Source: Firmicutes bacterium OM04-13BH
Lineage (GTDB): Bacteria; Bacillota; Clostridia; Lachnospirales; Lachnospiraceae
DNA: 64,000 bases
Assembly (NCBI GenBank): GCA_003481745.1
Contig: QULP01000003.1
Span: forward strand, 310,001-374,000
Direction of reading: 5' to 3'
Shown here: one piece after another, positions 49,601-57,969 of the stretch
Layout: each line of letters begins with the position of its first letter
How positions within the stretch are numbered: position 1 is the first letter of the stretch
Position numbers and translations under genes: made by a program
Notes under the pieces: model-generated
What the model saw: the letters and a program-made list of their open reading frames with translations, nothing else
What the model was told of the DNA's origin: nothing
Database searches by the model: none

Positions 49601-51171
49601 ATCTTCGGATTTACAAACTCAGAAAAACGTCCGGTGATGATTCCGTTTTCCACACGAACCGCACCGATTTCAATAATCTTATCTGCCATTGCCGAAAATC
49701 CGGTGGTTTCAATATCAAAGACCACGTATTTTCCTCTAAGCGGTTGTCCCTTACTGTTTTGTACAATTCCTTTCAAATCATCGACCAGATAGGCTTCCAT
49801 TCCATAAATGACTTTAAAATCCGCATCTTTTGGCACAACTCCGCCCCACTCATCAAAGCAGTGGTTTGCCTCCGGGAACGCCTGAACAACCCCGTGGTCG
49901 GTAATTGCAATCGCTTTATGTCCCCATTCATACGCCTGTTTGATAATCTGTTTTGCATCGGAAACCCCATCCATATCACTCATCTTGGTATGACAGTGAA
50001 GTTCCACTCGTTTTTCCGGACTGGTATCCATTCTCGAAGAAGTAAATGGTGCAATTTTCTTGATTCCGGCAACAGACGCAATCGTAAGCTCGCTGTCGAA
50101 ACGGTCAATGTTGGTGACACCTTTTAATTTAATAAAGTTTTTAACTTTTACGCCCTCTAAGATTTCATCTACGTGTTCATTTTTGGCAAACAGCTTTATC
50201 ATAATCGAATCCGTAAAATCCGTAATCGCAAACATAATAATTGTTTTTTCACCACGGATGGCACGGGTATCCAAACTCATAATCTGTCCACGGATGCAGA
50301 CCTCACCCATCTCTGTCTGAACCGAACTTAACGGAATGACCTCATCATCAAAATCTCTTCCATAAATCACATCCGGATTATCGGAACGTTTCACGCCACG
50401 TCTGTATTCGGAGTTTTGCGTAAATCTTTTTTCTTTTGTATTTTCTTTTTTCGTTTTTGATTCCGTCTGTTTTTCTTTTTTGTTTTCTTTCTTGCTTTCT
50501 TTCTTGCTTTCTTTTTTCTCTTCTTTTGTTGTGTATGGCTGATTTGCTTCGCTTTCTGTGCCCTCTTCGGCCTCATCTTTTACATGCCCGAAAGAAGACT
50601 GCTCAATGACATGAGCAGCCTCCTGCATAATTCGTATTTCGCTGTTTTTGCGTATCTTACTTTCGCCTGCTTCTTCATATTCCGGCTCTACAATCAGAGA
50701 GAATGCACATCTTTCACAGAAGATTTTTTCAATATAAGAAATCAATTCTTCCTCATGACTTTTTGCCAGTACAGAGGACTGCATGACAAGTTTCATTTTG
50801 TTTTCTTCCGGAAATTCAATTTTCGCAGTACGAAAGGTATTATAAATTAAAATACTGTGCCCTCTTAGTTCATCTAACATAGAAGAGCGGTAGGCTTCAA
50901 AGAAAAGCTTTGGCGTATACTGAGAGGTCAGCGTAAATTTTTCAATAATTTTTATCTGTATCTGCGCTGAAGCAAAAAACTGTTTCTTTATCTGCTTTTC
51001 CAGAGCATAGATGTATTTTTTCTGAATCCACTGTATGCTCTGAATGTAAACTCTCATACGGTCTTTTTTCGGATTGACTGCAATCTTCGTCACTTTCACA
51101 TCTTCTAAAAGTGCCTTTAATTCTTTTTCTACTTCAAGACCTGAAAAGACTTCTAAGAAATCTTTTTCCAT
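46651..51171 (-). CDS. polC: DNA polymerase III, PolC type
   Basis: A 1506-residue replicative polymerase of low-GC Gram-positives. In order: an N-terminal domain (1-190), a Lys/Glu-rich low-complexity linker (about 214-250), an OB-fold (VCIRGQIMSLDTRAIRGEK), the first part of the PHP domain (VELHCHTKMSDMDGV near 389), an inserted DnaQ-type 3'-5' exonuclease (FDIETTGFS near 487, HNAEFDMSF, HHRAVDDAE), the rest of PHP, and the C-family polymerase core (GSRGSVGSSFAATMSGI; catalytic PDIDLNFSGDYQ near 1033; zinc-type cysteines CSSCHYSDF...CPVCGKP). Length fits. AAGGAAG precedes the ATG. The linker is encoded by repetitive CTTTCTTG-type DNA. Confidence 0.98.
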   Translation of the reverse strand: MEKDFLEVFSGLEVEKELKALLEDVKVTKIAVNPKKDRMRVYIQSIQWIQKKYIYALEKQIKKQFFASAQIQIKIIEKFTLTSQYTPKLFFEAYRSSMLDELRGHSILIYNTFRTAKIEFPEENKMKLVMQSSVLAKSHEEELISYIEKIFCERCAFSLIVEPEYEEAGESKIRKNSEIRIMQEAAHVIEQSSFGHVKDEAEEGTESEANQPYTTKEEKKESKKESKKENKKEKQTESKTKKENTKEKRFTQNSEYRRGVKRSDNPDVIYGRDFDDEVIPLSSVQTEMGEVCIRGQIMSLDTRAIRGEKTIIMFAITDFTDSIMIKLFAKNEHVDEILEGVKVKNFIKLKGVTNIDRFDSELTIASVAGIKKIAPFTSSRMDTSPEKRVELHCHTKMSDMDGVSDAKQIIKQAYEWGHKAIAITDHGVVQAFPEANHCFDEWGGVVPKDADFKVIYGMEAYLVDDLKGIVQNSKGQPLRGKYVVFDIETTGFSAMADKIIEIGAVRVENGIITGRFSEFVNPKIPIPFRIEKLTSINDSMVAGAETIDTLLPKFIEFCEGAVMVAHNAEFDMSFIQKNCNDLGIETDFTFVDTVGMARFLLPQLNRFKLDTVAKAVGVSLDHHHRAVDDAECTAGIFLRFIEMCKERDIENLDDLNEKGAVSVNAIQKMPTYHAIILATNDIGRVNLYHLVSDSHLIYYHRRPRVPKSVYLKYQEGLLIGSACEAGELYQAVLNGRPEPEIARLVNFYDYLEIQPVGNNEFMIRDEDRGDINSEDDLREINRKIVKLGELFNKPVVATCDVHFLDPEDEIYRRIIMAGKGFDDADMQPPLYLHTTEEMLQEFSYLGSEKAEEVVITNPNKIADMVEKISPIHKGKCPPVIENSDGMLREICYNKAHEIYGDTLPEVVEERLDRELNSIISNGYAVMYMIAQKLVWKSNSDGYLVGSRGSVGSSFAATMSGITEVNPLSPHYYCSSCHYSDFDSEDVKAYSGRAGCDMPDKICPVCGKPLIKEGFDIPFETFLGFKGDKEPDIDLNFSGDYQGKAHRYVEVIFGAGQTFKAGTIGTLAEKTAFGYVKNYFEERGDRKRNCEITRIVQGCTGVRRTTGQHPGGIIVLPIGWDIEEFTPVQHPANDMTSDIITTHFDYHSIDSNLLKLDILGHDDPTMIRMLEDLTGINAREIPLDSKEVMSLFKSTDALGITSEDIRGCPLGCLGIPEFGTDFAMQMLIDANPTSFSDLVRISGLSHGTDVWLGNAQDLIKSGTATITTCICTRDDIMIYLINKGLEHGQAFTIMESVRKGKGLKPDWIEEMKSHGVPDWYIESCKKIKYMFPKAHAAAYVMMGWRIAYCKIYYPLAYYAAYFSIRATAFSYELMCQGKEKLEYFMDDYEKRKDTLSKKEQDTQKDMKIVQEMYARGFEFVPIDLYKANAHTFQIIDGKLMPALDTIEGLGDRAADAVVLAAEDGAFLSKDDFRNRTKVSKTVIELMSDLGLFGDLPESNQMSLFDFQ

Positions 51172-51242
51172 TGATATGCTTCCTTTCTTCTATTCCATCC
51201 AATACAAGTTCTCATCATTTGCTTATTATAAATAGGAACGGA

Positions 51243-52298
51243 TTATTTCGCCCAGTGTTCCAGTTCTTCTCTTAAGGTATCAAGCAGTTCAGCTTCCGGC
51301 ACTTTCCTTACGATTTCTCCTTTTTTAATCAAAAGACCCACACCTTTTCCTCCTGCGATTCCAAGGTCTGCTTCTTTCGCCTCGCCAGGACCATTTACCA
51401 CACAACCCATTACTGCCACTTTGATATCTAAATCAAACTGCTGAACCATCGTCTCAACCTTGTTTGCCAGACCAATCAAATCAATCTGGGTACGTCCACA
51501 GGTTGGACATGATACGACTTCAATTCCGCCTTTTCTTAAATTTAAGGTCTTTAAAATTCTTTTTGCAGATTTGATTTCCTCAACCGGATCTCCTGTCAGA
51601 GAAACACGAATGGTATCTCCGATTCCTTCATATAAAATAATTCCAAGTCCGACTGCGGATTTGATATTTCCGGAGTATAAAGTACCGGCTTCTGTAATTC
51701 CGACATGCAGTGGATAATTGGTCTGTTTTGCCAGCAGTTCATGCGCCTTTACGCACATCATAACATCCGAAGATTTGATACTGATTACTAAATTGTCATA
51801 ACCAAAGTCCTCGATAATTCGCACTTTATCAAGTGCACTTTCTACCAGTCCTTCTGCTGTGACTCCATGGTATTTTTCAACCAGTTCTTTTTCGAGTGAA
51901 CCGGAATTGACACCGACACGAATTGGAATATTTCTGGCTTTCGCAGTATCTACAACGGCTTTAATCTTTTCCGAACTTCCGATATTTCCCGGGTTAATTC
52001 GGATTTTATCGGCTCCGTTTTCCATCGCTGCAATTGCCATTTTATAATCAAAATGAATATCCGCAACCAGTGGAATATGAATCTGTTTTTTAATTTCTTT
52101 TAATGCCTTTGCTGCTTCTAAAGTCGGAACGGTACAGCGGACAATCTCACATCCTGCTGCTTCTAACTCCAAAATCTGCGCTACGGTCGCCTCGACATCT
52201 TCTGTCTTGGTATTTGTCATGGACTGAATTAAAATCGGATTTCCACCACCGATTTTTCTGTCTCCAATTGAAACTACTTTTGTATTGTCACGATACAT
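51243..52298 (-). CDS. ispG: 4-hydroxy-3-methylbut-2-enyl diphosphate synthase
   Basis: A 351-residue [4Fe-4S] enzyme of the MEP isoprenoid pathway (GcpE). The TIM-barrel half opens with KVVSIGDRKIGGGNPILIQS and contains LVADIHFDYKMA and KIRINPGNIG; the cluster cysteines are in SCPTCGRTQIDL and VMGCVVNGPGEAKEAD near the end. Reaction: ME-cPP to HMBPP with reduced ferredoxin or flavodoxin. Length is typical for bacteria. It sits between telA and polC, 19 bases after telA. Confidence 0.97.
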   Translation of the reverse strand: MYRDNTKVVSIGDRKIGGGNPILIQSMTNTKTEDVEATVAQILELEAAGCEIVRCTVPTLEAAKALKEIKKQIHIPLVADIHFDYKMAIAAMENGADKIRINPGNIGSSEKIKAVVDTAKARNIPIRVGVNSGSLEKELVEKYHGVTAEGLVESALDKVRIIEDFGYDNLVISIKSSDVMMCVKAHELLAKQTNYPLHVGITEAGTLYSGNIKSAVGLGIILYEGIGDTIRVSLTGDPVEEIKSAKRILKTLNLRKGGIEVVSCPTCGRTQIDLIGLANKVETMVQQFDLDIKVAVMGCVVNGPGEAKEADLGIAGGKGVGLLIKKGEIVRKVPEAELLDTLREELEHWAK

Positions 52299-52317
52299 CT
52301 ACCTTCGCCTCCAAAAA

Positions 52318-53454
52318 TTAATGATTGATTTCCAATAGTTTTTTCTTTAATTCTTCTTCTAAGCGGTTCATCTCAGCTTCTGCTTCCATTCTCTGCTGAT
52401 GACCCTCTTTCTGGATATTCATAATTTCATCAAAGGTGCTGATTAAATTCTCATTTGTATGTTTTAATGTTTCGATATCCACAATTCCACGCTCAGACTC
52501 TTTTGCCGCATCAATGGTTGCCATCTTCAATGTCTCTGCATTTTTGCGAAGCAGGGCATTCGTCATATCGGTGACTTCTCTTTGTGCCTTTGCTGCCTGA
52601 GATGCATGTGCCACTCCAAGTGCCAGTACCATCTGACTCTTCCAGAGTGGAATCGTGTTGACAAGCGTAGACTGAATCTTCTCCGCCATTAAGGTATCAT
52701 TTCCCTGCACCAGACGAATCTGCGGTGCCGTCTGAATCGAAATCATACGGGTTAATTCCAAGTCATGAATCTTCTTTTCAAACCGCTGGCACATTGAATC
52801 CAGATCTTTTGCCGCCTGTGCATCTTCCGGCAGATTGCTCATCTGTGCTTTTAAAGTCAGTTCTTTTAACTCACCTTCTCGCACTTCTTGCAGCTTCTTC
52901 TTTCCTGCTAAGATATACATGGAAAGTTCCTTAAAATAATTCAAATTCAGTGCATACATTTTATCCATAGTCGCTGAATCCTTTAAAAGCTGAATCTGAT
53001 GTTTTTCCAGTGTCTGCACAATCTGTTCGATATTTCCTTCTGCTTTGGCATACTTCGTTTTTAATGCCTGAATTTTATTCGTGCCACGTTTAAAGATTCC
53101 AAACAGACCTTTTTCTTCTTCCACCGCATCAAAACTCTTCAGTTCTTTCACAACATTTTCAAGCAAATCACCAACTTCTCCAAGGTCTTTTGTTGTTACT
53201 TTTGCGAGTGCTTCTTCTGAAAAATCTGCCATTTTTTTCTGCGTTCCCACTCCGTACTGCAAGATTGCAGCAGAATTGCGGATATCAATCTGCTTGGAAA
53301 AACTTTCCACCATCTGGCGTTCTTCCGCCGACAATACGTCTTCAGTCATATTTGGATCCGTCGGTTTTTCCGGTTCTTTCGGGACAGGTTTTTCTTCTTC
53401 CACCCCAAAAGTAAGTGTCGGTGTCACATCAAATTCTTTAAATTCATCGCTCAT
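52318..53454 (-). CDS. TelA family toxic anion resistance protein
   Basis: A 378-residue all-helical coiled-coil protein of the TelA/KlaA family (TelA confers tellurite resistance in some hosts; in Firmicutes YceH-type members relate to envelope stress and lantibiotic tolerance). The family's core is seen in LENVVKELKSF, GTNKIQALKTKYAKAEGNIE and APQIRLVQGNDTLMAEKIQS. The ATG abuts the stop of the XpaC gene, so the two are translationally linked. The true role here is unknown; there is no other tellurite gene. Confidence 0.9.
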   Translation of the reverse strand: MSDEFKEFDVTPTLTFGVEEEKPVPKEPEKPTDPNMTEDVLSAEERQMVESFSKQIDIRNSAAILQYGVGTQKKMADFSEEALAKVTTKDLGEVGDLLENVVKELKSFDAVEEEKGLFGIFKRGTNKIQALKTKYAKAEGNIEQIVQTLEKHQIQLLKDSATMDKMYALNLNYFKELSMYILAGKKKLQEVREGELKELTLKAQMSNLPEDAQAAKDLDSMCQRFEKKIHDLELTRMISIQTAPQIRLVQGNDTLMAEKIQSTLVNTIPLWKSQMVLALGVAHASQAAKAQREVTDMTNALLRKNAETLKMATIDAAKESERGIVDIETLKHTNENLISTFDEIMNIQKEGHQQRMEAEAEMNRLEEELKKKLLEINH

Positions 53455-54720
53455 TTAGTTTTCCTTTCCGGATACACTTTCAAAGTCCTTATTTCCTGTC
53501 AGTCCTTCCTGTGCCAGCATGGTCTTTAAAACAGAAATATCAGTCGATACATCCCATGCCGTATTTCTAAAAAAGCTGTCCAGAAGATTTTCAAATGCTT
53601 CATTGATCGTATCCAGTGTATTTTCAATTTCCTGTTTCGCTGTTTTAATATTCTCTCCTTCAACCGGCTGTTTGTCGAGTTCTTCATAAGCTTTCAACAA
53701 TTTAACGGTCGTCGGAAGATAATAATCCATAAATTTATGCAGGTCCGAAATCAGCTCCGGATGCTGTTCCACCCGCTTGAAGATTCTTAAAATCACATTC
53801 TCCAGATGATACATTTTATTGGAAATTTCCACACCCGGAATTGCTTCATTGCAGCTTCGAATTTCTTCTAAGTAAGCTTCCCCTTCTTTGATGACTTCCT
53901 GCACTTCTTCTGAAAGAGTTCCCCGCAGTTTCTGTTCTGCCTGTTCTTTTTCCTGCATCTCTCTTTCCTGAATCTCAGATGCTTTCTTTGTCTGCATATA
54001 CTGTTCATAAGACTCATCACTGGTAATCAGATAATTTCCCTCTTCATCCAGATGCCCTTCTAAGAACATACGGTTTTTAATCATTTTCTTCAAATCCCGT
54101 TTTACAAATTTTGGAGATTTTCTTACGCCTTTTGCAAGCTCCTCAATTTTAACATAAGTCTTTCCATTTAAAGTCCGTACATAAGAACGGAAGCGATTCA
54201 CTTTTTTACGAAGCGTATTTCCATAAATGCCAAGCGCTCCACTTGCCACTATCGCAGCTATAAATACAAACATTCCTCTTTGCATCTTATTTGCAACTGC
54301 GTCAATAAAGATTCCTGCAATCCCAAGCGTTGCAGCCGTCACTCCAAACATTCCCACAAGTGCAATTCCAAGTGTCGTAAATAAAATTCCAAGTGCTCTC
54401 GGAGTTGAAGTATTGACATACAGGGCGAATTTTTCTCTGGCTTCTTTCACCAGTTTCTTTTTATATCCCCGCATATTCTGCTCTTGTCTTTGTCTTTCCG
54501 GTGAAACAGTTCTTCTCTGATTTGCTGTCTGCTGACTACCTGAAAAATGATTCAGATTTTTTATTGCAGCATCTTTCACACTCGTCGCCATATTTCCCAG
54601 CGCATTCTCAAGCGTTACACCTAAATCACGATTTAAGCGCCCATAATCTCCTGTCTCAATTGCATCCTGCACAATATTTTTTATATCATTTCCAAGTTGG
54701 TTCCAATCATTCTTTGGCAT
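53455..54720 (-). CDS. XpaC-like 5-bromo-4-chloroindolyl phosphate hydrolysis protein
   Basis: A 421-residue protein of the XpaC family with a central membrane hairpin (about residues 105-170, TPRALGILFTTLGIALVGMF and AIVASGALGIYGNTLRKKV), a cytoplasmic winged-helix-like stretch (KTYVKIEELAKGVRKSPKFV) and a helical C-terminus shared with the family. XpaC was named for colour formation with an indolyl phosphate, but an enzymatic role is doubtful. XpaC and TelA genes often pair. It has a promoter at 54762-54790 and starts the cluster xpaC-telA-ispG-polC-folC. Confidence 0.85.
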   Translation of the reverse strand: MPKNDWNQLGNDIKNIVQDAIETGDYGRLNRDLGVTLENALGNMATSVKDAAIKNLNHFSGSQQTANQRRTVSPERQRQEQNMRGYKKKLVKEAREKFALYVNTSTPRALGILFTTLGIALVGMFGVTAATLGIAGIFIDAVANKMQRGMFVFIAAIVASGALGIYGNTLRKKVNRFRSYVRTLNGKTYVKIEELAKGVRKSPKFVKRDLKKMIKNRMFLEGHLDEEGNYLITSDESYEQYMQTKKASEIQEREMQEKEQAEQKLRGTLSEEVQEVIKEGEAYLEEIRSCNEAIPGVEISNKMYHLENVILRIFKRVEQHPELISDLHKFMDYYLPTTVKLLKAYEELDKQPVEGENIKTAKQEIENTLDTINEAFENLLDSFFRNTAWDVSTDISVLKTMLAQEGLTGNKDFESVSGKEN

Positions 54721-54761
54721 ATTCTCTCACTCCAATCCTGCCCTTACCAGAACTGATTTCA

Positions 54762-54790
54762 ATTATATCTGATATGACTTAAAAAAGCAA
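54762..54790 (-). promoter_or_regulatory. Promoter of the xpaC-telA-ispG-polC cluster
   Basis: TTGCTT, a 17-base spacer, then TATAAT on the minus strand, about 40 bases before the xpaC-like gene. It is back to back with the ilvE promoter. Confidence 0.7.
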
Positions 54791-54801
54791 TGTAACTTCT
54801 C

Positions 54802-54830
54802 TTGCATTTCCCGCATTAAAGTTTTATAAT
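54802..54830 (+). promoter_or_regulatory. Promoter of ilvE
   Basis: TTGCAT, a 17-base spacer, then TATAAT. The -10 overlaps an upstream in-frame ATG (54829), which shows that the real start is the later ATG at 54889. Confidence 0.8.
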
Positions 54831-54888
54831 GGAAAACAAATTTATAGTTACCTATCGTATCAATGGGCAAAGAATGGAGGAGATTCAA

Positions 54889-55914
54889 ATGGAGAAAAAA
54901 AACATCGACTGGTCCAGCCTTGGATTTGGTTATGTAAAAACAGATTATCGTTATGTTTCAAATTTTAAAAATGGAGCATGGGATGAAGGCGGTCTTACAA
55001 CAGACGATACCATCACCTTAAGCGAATGTGCCGGAGTTCTTCAGTATGCGCAGACTGTTTTTGAAGGTATGAAAGCTTATACAACAGAAGATGGACACAT
55101 TGTAACATTCCGTCCTGACTTAAACGCAGCTCGTATGGTAGATTCTGCAAAACGTCTGGAAATGCCGGTATTCCCAGAAGACCGTTTCGTTGAAGCCGTT
55201 GTTGAAACTGTAAAAGCAAACGCTGCTTATGTTCCACCTTATGGTTCTGGTGCAACTTTATATATCCGTCCTTACATGTTTGGTTCTGACGCTGTTATCG
55301 GTGTTAAACCTGCAAATGAATATCAGTTCCGTGTATTTACTACACCAGTAGGACCTTACTTCAAAGGCGGTGCAAAACCGATTACAATCCGTGTCAGTGA
55401 TTTTGACCGTGCTGCACCTCATGGAACAGGACATATCAAAGCCGGATTAAACTACGCAATGAGCTTACATGCAATCGTTGATGCTCACAATCAGGGTTAT
55501 GATGAAAACATGTATCTTGATGCAGCAACAAGAACAAAAGTAGAAGAAACAGGTGGAGCAAACTTCCTGTTTGTCACAAAAGACAACACTGTTGTTACTC
55601 CAAAATCTAACAGTATTCTTCCATCTATCACAAGACGTTCCCTGCTTTATGTTGCAGAACATTATCTTGGACTGAAAGTAGAAGAAAGAGAAGTTTATCT
55701 CGACGAAGTAAAAGATTTCGCAGAATGTGGTCTTTGCGGTACTGCTGCTGTTATCTCACCGGTTGGTAAGATTGTTGACCATGGAAAAGAAATCGTATTC
55801 CCTTCCGGAATGGAAAAAATGGGACCGACTACTCAGAAATTATACGAAACATTAACAGGAATCCAGATGGGACGCATCGAAGCTCCAGAAGGATGGTTAA
55901 AAGTAATCGAATAA
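54889..55914 (+). CDS. ilvE: Branched-chain amino acid aminotransferase
   Basis: A 341-residue fold-type IV PLP enzyme that moves amino groups between Leu, Ile or Val and 2-oxoglutarate. Family motifs are SSLGFGYVKTDYRYVSNF, TVFEGMKAYTTEDG, FRPDLNAARM, the PLP Lys in HIKAGLNYAMSLHA, and EETGGANFLFV with PSITRRSLL. Length is typical for the class II form. The start at 54889 follows GGAGGAG and fits the promoter. No other branched-chain gene is near. Confidence 0.95.
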   Translation: MEKKNIDWSSLGFGYVKTDYRYVSNFKNGAWDEGGLTTDDTITLSECAGVLQYAQTVFEGMKAYTTEDGHIVTFRPDLNAARMVDSAKRLEMPVFPEDRFVEAVVETVKANAAYVPPYGSGATLYIRPYMFGSDAVIGVKPANEYQFRVFTTPVGPYFKGGAKPITIRVSDFDRAAPHGTGHIKAGLNYAMSLHAIVDAHNQGYDENMYLDAATRTKVEETGGANFLFVTKDNTVVTPKSNSILPSITRRSLLYVAEHYLGLKVEEREVYLDEVKDFAECGLCGTAAVISPVGKIVDHGKEIVFPSGMEKMGPTTQKLYETLTGIQMGRIEAPEGWLKVIE

Positions 55915-55928
55915 TTAATTTTTTTCAT

Positions 55929-55968
55929 AAAAAATCCGCTGACAGAATTTTAACTGCCAGCGGATTTT
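55929..55968. terminator. Bidirectional terminator between ilvE and folA
   Basis: AAAAATCCGCTG-CAG pairs with CTG-CAGCGGATTTTT (one mismatch), with T-runs on both strands, between convergent genes. Confidence 0.92.
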
Positions 55969-55974
55969 TTTATT

Positions 55975-56463
55975 TTATTTTCTCACATACTTCACAAAAG
56001 AATATTCCAGATTAAAGTAAGTCTGTTCTTCGCTTTCCTCTGCAATTTTCCATTCTTCATTTTCATCCAGATTCGGGAACCATGCATCTGCTTCATATCC
56101 GAAATCAATTTTGGTCACATGAGCGGTATCGCAGTAAGGAAGCATCTGTGCATAAATACTGTCTCCTCCGATTACATACACATCTTCAGAAGCATAATTT
56201 TTTAATTCTTCGAGTGCTTCTTCTATACTGTGTACGATAATCGCATCTTTTACTTTATAGTTTTTGTCTTTTGTCAGTACAATATTTGTACGATTCTTAA
56301 GAGGCAGTCCATTTGGAAAGCTTTCTAAAGTTTTTCTTCCCATCACAACTACTTTTCCGGTCGTGGTACTGCGGAAAAATTTCATATCTGCCGGAATACT
56401 CACCAACAGTTTGTTTTCTTTCCCAATCGCCCAATTTTTATCTACTGCTACAATAATATTCAT
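55975..56463 (-). CDS. folA: Dihydrofolate reductase
   Basis: A 162-residue DHFR, which reduces dihydrofolate to tetrahydrofolate with NADPH. The start MNIIVAVDKNWAIGKENKLL carries the substrate loop; SIPADMKFFRSTTTGKVVVM includes the active-site Asp; GRKTLESFP and VIGGDSIYAQML bind the cofactor. Length is standard. It follows thyA by 35 bases, so the dihydrofolate made by thymidylate synthase is recycled by its operon partner. Confidence 0.96.
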   Translation of the reverse strand: MNIIVAVDKNWAIGKENKLLVSIPADMKFFRSTTTGKVVVMGRKTLESFPNGLPLKNRTNIVLTKDKNYKVKDAIIVHSIEEALEELKNYASEDVYVIGGDSIYAQMLPYCDTAHVTKIDFGYEADAWFPNLDENEEWKIAEESEEQTYFNLEYSFVKYVRK

Positions 56464-56498
56464 AACTTTAATCTCTCCTCTGTCTTTCTATTTTCTTC

Positions 56499-57350
56499 TT
56501 ATACCGCAATCGGAATATTTTTAATCTGTTCTCCTGCCTGATAATCCTCTACAATCAAATCATCGGTAGTAAATTTATAAAAATCTTTCACTTCCGGATT
56601 TAAGGAAACTTTTGGTGCCGGATACTGTTCTCTTTTAATTAATTCTTCAATTACAGGCACATGGCGGTCATAAATATGCGCATCGGCAATCACATGCACC
56701 AGTTCTCCGGGAATCATATCATTGACCTGTGCCACCATCATAAGCAAAATTGCATACTGACACACGTTCCAGTTATTGGCCGCAAGCACATCCTGGGAAC
56801 GCTGATTTAACACTCCATTTAAAATCAGACGTTCTTCTCCCGGCTCTTTTGTCACGCTATAAGTCATGCTGTAACAACACGGATCTAATGCTCCGCTGTG
56901 CAGATATTCAAACTGATAGAGATTGGTCATGATTCGTCTGCTGTAAGGATTTTCTTTTAACTGGCGAAGCACATAATCCATCTGGTCCGTTTCTTCTTCT
57001 TTATAAATAAATTTTCGTCCTACGACATCTCCATAGCAGGTTCCAATTGAACCATTTTCGTCTGCCCAGGCATCCCAAATATGAGAATGTAAATCATTGA
57101 CATTATTGGATTTTTTCTGATAAATCCATAAAATTTCATCCATACAGCTCTTTAATGCAGTTTTTCTAAGCGTCAGCGCCGGAAATTCTTTTCTTAAATC
57201 GTAGCGGTTTACCACTCCAAATCGTTTGATTGTATAAGCACTTTCATTGGTATCTTCCCATTTCGGGCGGACTTTTTCGCCCTTTGTATCTGTACCGTTA
57301 TCCAAAATATCACGGCACATTTTTACAAATAATTCATCTGCGTAACTCAT
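56499..57350 (-). CDS. thyA: Thymidylate synthase
   Basis: A 283-residue ThyA-type enzyme that methylates dUMP to dTMP using methylene-THF. The catalytic Cys is in LDPCCYSMTYSV (about residues 156-167), the phosphate-binding Arg in SRRIMTNLYQFEYL, and the substrate stretch in LNQRSQDVLAANNWNVCQYA and VIADAHIYDRHVPV. It is the divergent form common in Clostridia. It starts the thyA-folA operon. Confidence 0.95.
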   Translation of the reverse strand: MSYADELFVKMCRDILDNGTDTKGEKVRPKWEDTNESAYTIKRFGVVNRYDLRKEFPALTLRKTALKSCMDEILWIYQKKSNNVNDLHSHIWDAWADENGSIGTCYGDVVGRKFIYKEEETDQMDYVLRQLKENPYSRRIMTNLYQFEYLHSGALDPCCYSMTYSVTKEPGEERLILNGVLNQRSQDVLAANNWNVCQYAILLMMVAQVNDMIPGELVHVIADAHIYDRHVPVIEELIKREQYPAPKVSLNPEVKDFYKFTTDDLIVEDYQAGEQIKNIPIAV

Positions 57351-57391
57351 GTTTTCCTCTTTTCTAATGCTTTTTTAGTTTTTTCTCTTTA

Positions 57392-57420
57392 TTTACATCC
57401 ATAGCCAAACGTGCTATAGT
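57392..57420 (+). promoter_or_regulatory. Promoter of the VanZ-family gene
   Basis: TTTACA, a 17-base spacer, then TATAGT, 58 bases before the ATG at 57478. Confidence 0.7.
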
Positions 57421-57477
57421 CTAATCTAACCTATTAACACTTATGATAGTTCAAAGTTTTAAGAAAGGATCATTCTT

Positions 57478-57969
57478 ATGAAAAAGTTTTTTATATTACT
57501 TTTAAAACCGCTCTCTTTCATTCCTGCCCTTTGCATGATGTATTTAATCTTTTCCTTCTCAGGACAGAGCGGAGCGCAGTCTGGTGCTTTAAGCCAGAAA
57601 ATCAGCCGTGAAATCGTTGTCGTTGCCGATAAGGCGCTCGACAAAAATCTTGATGAGACAAGAATCCAGTATTACACCGATAAACTGGAATTTCCGGTTC
57701 GAAAAGCTGCCCACATGACCGAATACTTTATTCTTGCGCTTTGTGTTTCGCTTCCGCTTTATGTCTATGGTGTCCGTGGAATCTGGTTGATTCTGCTTGC
57801 CGGACTTATCAGTGTCGGTTTCGCCTGCACAGACGAATTTCATCAATCCTTCGTGGATGGAAGAGGTCCTTCCAAGCGTGATGTCGGAATTGACAGTATC
57901 GGTGCTTTTATCGGTATTTTATTTATCCAGATTACCTGTCACGGCTTTTTACATCCTTCGGATTCGTAA
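57478..57969 (+). CDS. VanZ family membrane protein
   Basis: A 163-residue membrane protein with four helices (about 6-26, 60s region after a soluble loop, 92-108, 110-126 and 140-158). VRKAAHMTEYFILALCVSLP and CTDEFHQSFVDGRGPSKRDV are the VanZ signatures, with the conserved His, Glu and Asp residues. VanZ proteins give low-level teicoplanin resistance in some enterococci, but most members have unknown roles. AAAGGAT precedes the ATG. Its last 21 bases overlap the end of birA, which converges on it. Confidence 0.88.
   Translation: MKKFFILLLKPLSFIPALCMMYLIFSFSGQSGAQSGALSQKISREIVVVADKALDKNLDETRIQYYTDKLEFPVRKAAHMTEYFILALCVSLPLYVYGVRGIWLILLAGLISVGFACTDEFHQSFVDGRGPSKRDVGIDSIGAFIGILFIQITCHGFLHPSDS

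Noticed and set aside
50391..50576. Lys/Arg-rich 61-codon minus-strand frame
   Set aside because: It is the Lys/Glu linker of PolC read in another frame.
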